Shown piece by piece: positions 1 through 4,970 of a DNA stretch of 5,684 nucleotides. The DNA is from DASTGO01 sp035719045. Its GTDB lineage: Bacteria > Actinomycetota > Actinomycetes > Actinomycetales > Kineosporiaceae. The stretch lies in NCBI GenBank assembly GCA_035719045.1, contig DASTGO010000026.1:1-5684 (forward strand), in the 5' to 3' direction. Every line of letters begins with the position of its first letter. The first letter of the stretch is position 1. Under the pieces are notes generated by a model. That model saw only the letters and a program-made list of their open reading frames with translations. It was not told where the DNA came from and ran no database searches. The translations under genes were made by a program, and so were the position numbers.

Positions 1-479
1 CCGAACTTCGAGGCACAGTAGGCGGTCGCGTCGCTGACCGCCCGCAGCCCGAGGGTGGACGCCACGGTGACCACCCGGCCACGGGTCCGCCGCAGGTGGG
101 GCAGGGCGGCCCGGACCACGGCGGCGGTGCCCACCAGGTTCACCGCGATCACGCCCGCCCAGTCGAGCAGGTCGACCTCGTCCAACCGCCCGCAGGCGTC
201 GATGCCCGCGGCGGTGACCACCCCGGCCGGCGGCCCCACGGTCAGCGCGGCCTCCTGCACCGCCTGCGCGGCGGCCTGCGGATCCCCGAGGTCCACCTCG
301 ATCCAGATCCGGTCCGGGTCGGTGGGCTTGCGCCGGTCGAGGACGACGGGTCGGGCCCCGTGGGCGGCGAGGGCACGGGCCACCGCGGCGCCCAGGCCGC
401 TGGAACCACCGGTGACGATGACGGGCCCGTCGAGGGGGTTGCCGGGGCCCGTGCCGGTCAGGTCGGTCAGGTCGGTCAC
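1..479 (-). CDS. Classical short-chain dehydrogenase/reductase, 3'-truncated by the window edge
   Basis: The first 159 residues of an NAD(P)-dependent oxidoreductase of the classical SDR family. Visible motifs: the Rossmann nucleotide-binding loop TGGSSGLG (residues 23-30), an acidic D48 after the second strand (VVLDRR), D63 in VDLGD, VTAAG (88-92) where most members have NNAG, N114 in AVNLVG, the catalytic S141 (VASTLG) and the YCASK catalytic pair Y154/K158. D48 suggests NAD(H) preference, although R49 and R50 follow it. The GTG start at 479 is chosen because it overlaps the HldE stop as GTGA and has AAGGAG eight bases upstream. The TGxxxGxG motif and short spacing mark a classical SDR; the extended SDR HldD (ADP-heptose 6-epimerase) has TGxxGxxG. 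Its substrate is unknown. From its place in the operon it may oxidise or reduce a sugar or heptose intermediate, but this is inference. The C-terminal third lies outside the window. Confidence 0.9.
   Translation of the reverse strand, partial: MTDLTDLTGTGPGNPLDGPVIVTGGSSGLGAAVARALAAHGARPVVLDRRKPTDPDRIWIEVDLGDPQAAAQAVQEAALTVGPPAGVVTAAGIDACGRLDEVDLLDWAGVIAVNLVGTAAVVRAALPHLRRTRGRVVTVASTLGLRAVSDATAYCASKF
456..473. repeat. 9-bp direct repeat at the start of the SDR gene
   Basis: Two exact tandem copies of GGTCAGGTC (plus-strand reading) followed by a partial third, GGTCA. On the coding strand they give the repeated residues TDLTDLT at positions 2-8 of the SDR, ahead of its first beta strand. It is in frame and so short that it may be chance. 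Confidence 0.5.
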
Positions 480-2020
480 GTCCTGGTCTCCTTCAGCCGG
501 TCGAGGATGGTCGTGGTGGATCGGCCGCTGAGGTACGGCAGGACGACGACCCGCCCGCCCCAGCGCGGCAGCAGTTGCGCCTCCGGCAGGCTCGCCGTGG
601 CGTAGTCCCCGCCCTTCGCCCACACCTGCGGCCGCAACGCCTCCAGGGCCGGGCCGGGGGTGTCGGTGTCGAACACGGCGACGGCGTCCACACAGTCCAG
701 GGCCTCCAACACCCGGCGCCGGTCCGCGGCCCGGTTCACCGGCCGGTCCGGGCCCTTGATCCGCCGGATGCCGTCGTCGGAGTTGAGCAGCACCACCAGG
801 CAGTCCCCGAGCCGGCGGGCCGCCTGCAGGCTCTCCACATGCCCGGCGTGCAGCAGGTCGAAGCAGCCCCCGGTGGCGACCACGGTGCCGCCGCGGGCGC
901 GAACCCGCCCGGCCAGCCGGATCGCCGCGGCGAGGCCGTCCCCCTGGTCGGGCCGGGATCGCCTGCGCAGCAACGGGTTCGGCCGGTCCGGCTGGTCTGC
1001 GCGGGTGGCCGGATCCGCGCGGGCAGCCCGTTCCGCGCGGGCAGCCCGTTCCGGTGGGTCCGGCGTCCGGACCGGATCGGTCCCGTCACCGCCGACGGCG
1101 GCCACCCCGCCCGCCCACAGCCAGCCCGCCACATCGTCCACGGCGAGCGCGACCGCCTCGCTGATCACGGCACCGGCGGCGAGCGCGGCGGTCAGCGTCC
1201 CGGCGAACCGGTCCCCCGCCCCCACCGGATCCCCCGGGCAGACCGACGGGGTGGGGGTGAACAGCGGTGGGCTGTCCGCCAGCGCACAGAACACCCCGGT
1301 CGCCCCGGCCGTGACCGCGACGGCATGGGCCTGCCAGCGTTCCCGCAGCCGCTCGGCGAGCTGGTCCGGGGCCGGGCCGTACCCACCTGTGCCCGAAACG
1401 CCCGTTGCCGTGAGGCTGCGGCCGCCGACCCGGCTCCCGCCCCCGGCGAACCGTTCCGCCTCCGCCCGGCTCGGGGTGACCACGGTGCAGCCGGGTACCG
1501 GCCGGGCACCGTGCGGATGCGGATCCCAGACCAGCGGCGCCCCGGCCCGACGGCCCCGGATCGCCTTGCGCAGCAACGGATGCCGGGTCAGCCCCGCCCC
1601 GTAGTCGGCGACCAGGACCGCGTCGGCCCGGGCCACCTCCCGGAACAGGGCGGCGGTGTCGAGGGCCGCCGTCGGGGCCAGGACCGGGACCGGTTCGTCC
1701 ACCCGGACCAGGGACTGCCCGCCGGCCCGGATCCGGGTGACCGTGCGGGTGCCCGGGACGGTCCCGAGCCGGACCAGGCGCAGCCCCCCGGGCAGTCGCC
1801 CGGCGAGCGCTCGCCCCGACGGGTCATCCGCCGCGACGCAGGCCAGGGCCACCTCGATCCCCGGGCGGCACAGCAGTTGCGCGGCCAGACCGGCCCCGCC
1901 CGCCCGTTCCCGGACCTGCCGCACGTCCACCACCGGGACGGGAGCGTCCGGGGCGAGCCGGGAGGACTCCCCCTCGACATCCCGGTCGAGCAGGACGTCC
2001 CCGATCACGAGGATCCGCAT
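476..2020 (-). CDS. hldE: Bifunctional heptose-7-phosphate kinase / heptose-1-phosphate nucleotidyltransferase (HldE type)
   Basis: A 514-residue two-domain protein. Residues 1 to about 315 form a PfkB/ribokinase-type kinase (VIGDVLLDRDVEG at 5-17, SRLAPDAPVPVVDV at 20-33, and GDPVGAGD at 263-270 with D270 as the expected catalytic base). Residues 361-514 form a cytidylyltransferase-fold domain (ATGGCFDLLHAGH at 382-394 with the HxGH signature H391/H394, LLNSDDGIRRIKG at 411-423, KGGDY at 469-473, STTTI at 501-505). In E. coli HldE (477 residues) these domains phosphorylate D-glycero-beta-D-manno-heptose 7-phosphate at C1 and then, after GmhB, form ADP-heptose from ATP. The protein is longer here because of a linker at about 316-360 rich in Arg and Ala. 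The ATG at 2020 overlaps the isomerase stop by one base (TGATG) and has GAGGT six bases upstream. The frame stays open further upstream, but that stretch only shadows the isomerase gene. Usual PfkB positions differ: GGAGLAA replaces GGAANVA, DPH replaces DPK, TPS replaces TPN. The nucleotide used (ADP or another) cannot be read from the sequence. Confidence 0.93.
   Translation of the reverse strand: MRILVIGDVLLDRDVEGESSRLAPDAPVPVVDVRQVRERAGGAGLAAQLLCRPGIEVALACVAADDPSGRALAGRLPGGLRLVRLGTVPGTRTVTRIRAGGQSLVRVDEPVPVLAPTAALDTAALFREVARADAVLVADYGAGLTRHPLLRKAIRGRRAGAPLVWDPHPHGARPVPGCTVVTPSRAEAERFAGGGSRVGGRSLTATGVSGTGGYGPAPDQLAERLRERWQAHAVAVTAGATGVFCALADSPPLFTPTPSVCPGDPVGAGDRFAGTLTAALAAGAVISEAVALAVDDVAGWLWAGGVAAVGGDGTDPVRTPDPPERAARAERAARADPATRADQPDRPNPLLRRRSRPDQGDGLAAAIRLAGRVRARGGTVVATGGCFDLLHAGHVESLQAARRLGDCLVVLLNSDDGIRRIKGPDRPVNRAADRRRVLEALDCVDAVAVFDTDTPGPALEALRPQVWAKGGDYATASLPEAQLLPRWGGRVVVLPYLSGRSTTTILDRLKETRT
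488..493 (-). promoter_or_regulatory. Ribosome binding site of the SDR gene
   Basis: AAGGAG on the minus strand lies inside the last codons of the HldE gene, eight bases before the GTG at 479. It fixes the SDR start at the GTGA overlap rather than at a later in-frame codon. Confidence 0.7.
1016..1051. repeat. Two exact 18-bp tandem copies in the HldE interdomain linker
   Basis: The 18-base unit CGCGCGGGCAGCCCGTTC occurs twice in direct succession without a mismatch. On the coding strand it encodes the repeated hexapeptide ERAARA. The protein continues with looser copies of the same six-residue period (ADPATR, ADQPDR), up to about residue 346. The repeat lies between the kinase and nucleotidyltransferase domains and keeps frame. 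Confidence 0.85.
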
Positions 2021-2640
2021 CACCGGACCTCGAGCGCAGGCAACCGGCCCGCGGACGGCGGCACCGGCGCCGCGGCGAGCCGGCGTTCGACCTCGGCGCA
2101 CAGCGCGTGCACCACCACGAGATGGAGTTCCTGGACCACCGTGGGGCAGTCGCAGCCGATCGCCACCGCGGCAGCGGCGGTCCCGGCCAGCGGGTTCGGC
2201 GGCGGCCCGGTGAGCGCCCAGACCCGAAGCCCGCCGCAGCTGCCGCGTTCGGCGGCGCGCAGCAGGTTCGGGCTGCGTCCGCTGGTGCTCAGCAGCAGCA
2301 GGACGTCCCCGGGCCGCCCGTGGGCCCGGACCTGGCGGGCGAACAGCTCCTCGGCCCCGAAGTCGTTGGCGATCGCCGTCAGCGAGGAGGTCTCCGCGTG
2401 CAGGGCGATCGCGGACAGCGGGTCCCGGCCGGTCTCGAACCGCCCGACCAGCTCCGCGGTCAGGTGCTGCGCCTGCGCCGCGCTGCCGCCGTTGCCCGCC
2501 ACGAGCAGGCGCCCGCCGCCGCGGAACACCTCGGCCAGCTGCCGGGCCCAGCCGTCCAGCACCGGCTCGTGGCGTTCCAGTTCGCCCAGCGCCGACCGCA
2601 GCGCCGGCAGATGCGACGTCAACGTCCCGAAGCCGGTCAT
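2020..2640 (-). CDS. gmhA: Sedoheptulose-7-phosphate (phosphoheptose) isomerase, SIS domain
   Basis: A 206-residue single-SIS-domain protein, close to the usual GmhA length (about 190-200). It should convert cytosolic sedoheptulose 7-phosphate to D-glycero-D-manno-heptose 7-phosphate, the first committed step of nucleotide-heptose synthesis. The sugar-phosphate loop GNGGSAAQAQH is at residues 49-59. It is followed by LTAELVGRF, whose E63 aligns with the catalytic E65 of E. coli GmhA. AIANDFGAEELF (89-100) matches the family NDFG motif, STSGRSPN (118-125) is the second phosphate-binding loop, and QELHLVVVH (170-178) holds H178, matching E. coli H180. These residues and the neighbours favour GmhA over the related replication factor DiaA. 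The ATG at 2640 overlaps the GT4 stop as ATGA. No good Shine-Dalgarno lies at normal spacing, so translation is probably coupled to the gene before it. The last 16 or so residues (PVPPSAGRLPALEVR) extend past the fold. Confidence 0.93.
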   Translation of the reverse strand: MTGFGTLTSHLPALRSALGELERHEPVLDGWARQLAEVFRGGGRLLVAGNGGSAAQAQHLTAELVGRFETGRDPLSAIALHAETSSLTAIANDFGAEELFARQVRAHGRPGDVLLLLSTSGRSPNLLRAAERGSCGGLRVWALTGPPPNPLAGTAAAAVAIGCDCPTVVQELHLVVVHALCAEVERRLAAAPVPPSAGRLPALEVR

Positions 2641-3866
2641 CCCGCACCCCCGCTCTCCGTCGCCGCGAGGGCTCCCGCCGGGCGGTGCAGTTCCCCGTAC
2701 ACCGCGGCGGTCTCGGCGGCCACCCGCTGCCAGGAGTACCTGGCCGCCGCCCGGACCGCGGCGTGGCCGAGCCGCCGGCGCCGCGCGGGATCGGCGAGCA
2801 GCCCGCGGATCGCCCGCCCCACGCCGTCCACGTCCCCCGCAGCGACCCGGACCCCGGTCACGCCGTCCACGACGGTGTCGAGCATGCCGCCGACCGCGGA
2901 GGCCACCACGGGAATCCCGCACGCCATCGCCTCCAGCGGGACGATCCCGAACGGCTCGTAGGCCGGCACGCTGACCAGCAGGTCCGCCGAGCGCAGCAGT
3001 CCCGGGACGTCCTGGCGGTCCACCCGGCCGAGCAGGCGCACCCGGTCGCCGACCTGCCAGGCGGCGCAGCGGTCCAGCAGGCGGCGGGCGTCGGGATCGG
3101 CGGCCAGCAGGCCGATCGGGGGGCCGCCCGCGACGAGCAGTTGCGCACCGCCCACCACGGACATCGCCGCCACCACGGTGTCGATCCCCTTGCGCTCCAC
3201 CAGGCGGCTGAGGCAGAGGATCCGGTGCGGCCCGCCGGGGTCACGCGGCCAGGCGGGACCGTCCGGGGTGAACAGCGACAGGTCGACCCCGCAGGGGACC
3301 ACCCGGATCCGGGCCGACCCTGCCCCGGCCAGAACCAGCTCGTCGACCTCGTCGGAGCAGGTGGCGATGACGGCGTCCGCGCCGCAGGCCAGTTTCCGTT
3401 CGATCGCGATCCGGCCCGGCGGGCTGGGGTCGGCCGGTCCCAGGTGCCGCTGCTTCACCGAGCCGAGGGCGTGGAAGGTCTGCACGAAGGGCAGTCCGAG
3501 CCGGCGGCAGACCGGCAACGCCGCCACCCCGGACGTCCAGAAGTGGGCGTGCACCACGTCCGGGGCGGGGCCGGCCGTCCAGCGGTCCCGCAACCAGGCC
3601 CCGAACGCGGGCATCAGCGGCAGCAGGTCGTCCCGGGGGACCGGCGCGGCGGGCCCGGCCGGGACGTGGACCACGTCGACGCCGGGGGCCAGCCGGACCG
3701 CTGCGGGCTGATCGGGCCTCTCCCGCCGGGTGAACACCTCGACCTGGTGACCCAGCTCCGCCAGCGCCGTGCCGAGGGCCCCGACGTGGACGTTCTGGCC
3801 GCCCGCCTCGCTCGTGCCCAGTGCCGCCAACGGGTCGGCGTGCTCCGAGATCAGGGCTACGCGCAC
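2637..3866 (-). CDS. Glycosyltransferase family 4 (GT-B), MshA/sucrose-synthase-like
   Basis: A 409-residue retaining GT-B glycosyltransferase, expected in the cytosol or at the inner face of the membrane. The N-terminal half begins with MRVALISEHADP and carries the glycine-rich loop EAGGQNVHV (20-28), as in MshA and sucrose synthase-type enzymes (GGMNV/GGQNV). It continues with HAHFW (106-110) and TFHALG (130-135). The C-terminal donor domain has LSRLVERKG (219-227) with the phosphate-contacting R221/K226 pair, LLGRVDRQDVPGLLRSAD (278-295) and the E-x7-E signature in YEPFGIVPLEAMACG (E304, E312). The start is GTG at 3866, next to an unusually strong ribosome binding site. It sits between the heptosyltransferase-like gene and gmhA, so it most likely adds a sugar to the same glycan as the GT9 enzyme. 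Neither donor nor acceptor can be read from sequence. It is not called mshA because the surrounding genes are heptose genes, not mycothiol genes. Confidence 0.93.
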   Translation of the reverse strand: MRVALISEHADPLAALGTSEAGGQNVHVGALGTALAELGHQVEVFTRRERPDQPAAVRLAPGVDVVHVPAGPAAPVPRDDLLPLMPAFGAWLRDRWTAGPAPDVVHAHFWTSGVAALPVCRRLGLPFVQTFHALGSVKQRHLGPADPSPPGRIAIERKLACGADAVIATCSDEVDELVLAGAGSARIRVVPCGVDLSLFTPDGPAWPRDPGGPHRILCLSRLVERKGIDTVVAAMSVVGGAQLLVAGGPPIGLLAADPDARRLLDRCAAWQVGDRVRLLGRVDRQDVPGLLRSADLLVSVPAYEPFGIVPLEAMACGIPVVASAVGGMLDTVVDGVTGVRVAAGDVDGVGRAIRGLLADPARRRRLGHAAVRAAARYSWQRVAAETAAVYGELHRPAGALAATESGGAG

Positions 3867-3869
3867 CGG

Positions 3870-3879
3870 ATCACCTCCC
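3870..3879 (-). promoter_or_regulatory. Near-perfect Shine-Dalgarno sequence of the GT4 gene
   Basis: The coding strand reads GGGAGGTGAT here, nine contiguous bases (GGAGGTGAT) complementary to the 3' end of 16S rRNA. GGAGG ends seven bases before the GTG at 3866. It starts at the last base of the TAG stop of the GT9 gene, so it fills nearly all of the 12-base gap, the only non-overlapping junction in the operon. Confidence 0.85.
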
Positions 3880-4970
3880 TACCGCTCCGGGTACCGACCA
3901 CTTCCCCTGCCGCGCGGGGTCCGGCCACCGGACCGGGCCCGGCCCGGTCCGGGCGGACGGGCACCCGCCGCGAGTTCCGCCACCGCCGCCACCACGGCAT
4001 CCGGGTCGATCCCGGACAGGCAGGGATGTCCCGGCACCGGGCACTGCCGGGCCCGGCTGCCCGCGCAGGGCGCCGCCTGCTCGCCCAGCACCCGCAACGG
4101 CACCCCCCACGGCGCCCAGCGCTCCCGCGGGACCACCGGCGCGAACAGCGAGACCACCGGGGTGCCGACGGCGGCGGCCAGGTGGGCCGGTCCGGTGTTC
4201 CCGCTGACCAGGCAGGAGGCGCCGTCGAGCACGGCGGCCAGTTGCGTGAAGCCGGTCCGCCCGCCGAGGTCCACCGCGATCCCGGCGGACACCTCCGCGG
4301 TCAGCGCCGTCTCCTGCGGGCCGCCGGTGACCACGACCGGCCAGCCGCTGCCGGCCAGCGCCTTGACGATCCGGGCGGCGTGGTCCGGGGTGGGGGCGCG
4401 GGCCGGGACGGACGCCCCGGGATGCACCGCGACGTAGGCTCCGGCCGGCAGCCCCGGGACGGCGACCCGGGGGTCCGGCAGCGGACGGCGGACCGCCAGG
4501 CGCAGGTCGTCGGCCGGATCGGGGGCGTAGCCGGCGGCCTCGGCCAGGGTCAGCGCGCGCTGCACCTCATGTCCCGGGGCGTCGCGCAGCCGCAGGTCCA
4601 GCAGGGATCCCGGGTAGTCGGCGCTGATCGCCCCGACCCAGCCCACCCCGGCCAGTTTGAGCAGCAGGGCCGCCGGCAGCGGACTCTGGTGGGCGGAGGT
4701 GAGCACCAGGGCGGCGTCGAACCGGGACGCGGCCAGGAGGTCCACCAGGGCGCGGATCTGCGGGGCGTCCACCGGCGGCGGGGTGTACCCGGACCACGGG
4801 CAGGACCAGGCGACGACCTCCGCGACGCCGGGCAGCATCCTGGCCGCCTGCTCCCCCGCCGGGGACACCAGCAGGGTCACCTCGGCCCGGCGGGCCACCG
4901 CGCGGATCGCCGGCCCGGCGAGCAGGACGTCACCGTCGCTGTCCAGCCGGGTCACCAGGACGCGGTTCAC
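3879..4970 (-). CDS. Glycosyltransferase family 9 (heptosyltransferase-type)
   Basis: A 363-residue GT-B protein of the WaaC/WaaF/WaaQ family, whose known members move heptose from ADP-heptose onto LPS core. The N-terminus MNRVLVTRLDSDGDVLLAGPAIRAV matches the family opening; D14 in GDVLL aligns with the catalytic Asp of WaaC. Later motifs are AVHPGASVPAR (181-191), the donor-binding VVVTGGPQE (212-220), SGNTGPAHLAAAVGTPVVSLF (256-276) and a Cys-bearing C-terminal segment (C302, C310, C317 followed by LSGI), as in many GT9 proteins. Residues from about 336 form a Pro/Arg/Gly-rich tail outside the fold. The GTG start at 4970 overlaps the phosphatase stop as GTGA, with GGAGG six bases upstream. 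Next to a full set of nucleotide-heptose genes, heptose is the likely sugar (inference). The acceptor is unknown, since an actinomycete is not expected to have LPS core. Confidence 0.93.
   Translation of the reverse strand: MNRVLVTRLDSDGDVLLAGPAIRAVARRAEVTLLVSPAGEQAARMLPGVAEVVAWSCPWSGYTPPPVDAPQIRALVDLLAASRFDAALVLTSAHQSPLPAALLLKLAGVGWVGAISADYPGSLLDLRLRDAPGHEVQRALTLAEAAGYAPDPADDLRLAVRRPLPDPRVAVPGLPAGAYVAVHPGASVPARAPTPDHAARIVKALAGSGWPVVVTGGPQETALTAEVSAGIAVDLGGRTGFTQLAAVLDGASCLVSGNTGPAHLAAAVGTPVVSLFAPVVPRERWAPWGVPLRVLGEQAAPCAGSRARQCPVPGHPCLSGIDPDAVVAAVAELAAGARPPGPGRARSGGRTPRGRGSGRYPER

Noticed and set aside
1..479. Left-edge gene as HldD (ADP-heptose 6-epimerase)
   Set aside because: The nucleotide-binding motif is the classical TGxxxGxG and the Tyr-x3-Lys pair sits at 154/158 in classical SDR spacing; nothing specific to the extended HldD family is seen.
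96..605. Plus-strand open frames near the left edge (55-531 and 96-605)
   Set aside because: Both are antisense to the SDR and the hldE 3' end and show only composition-driven, motif-free sequence.
2021..2647. In-frame extension of HldE upstream of ATG 2020 to about 2647
   Set aside because: The extra 209 residues are low-complexity Arg/Ala/Gly sequence in a frame that only shadows gmhA; MRILVIGD at 2020 is the natural PfkB N-terminus and has a ribosome binding site.
2641..2922. In-frame extension of GmhA upstream to about 2922
   Set aside because: It lies entirely inside the GT4 gene, is Arg/Gly-rich, and the ATG at 2640 gives normal GmhA length with an ATGA overlap.
575..2974. A 799-codon open frame on the plus strand, antisense to hldE, gmhA and part of GT4
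   Set aside because: The encoded protein is Pro/Arg/Gly-rich with no recognisable domain, while the opposite strand carries clear family motifs throughout. Long antisense open frames are usual at this GC content.
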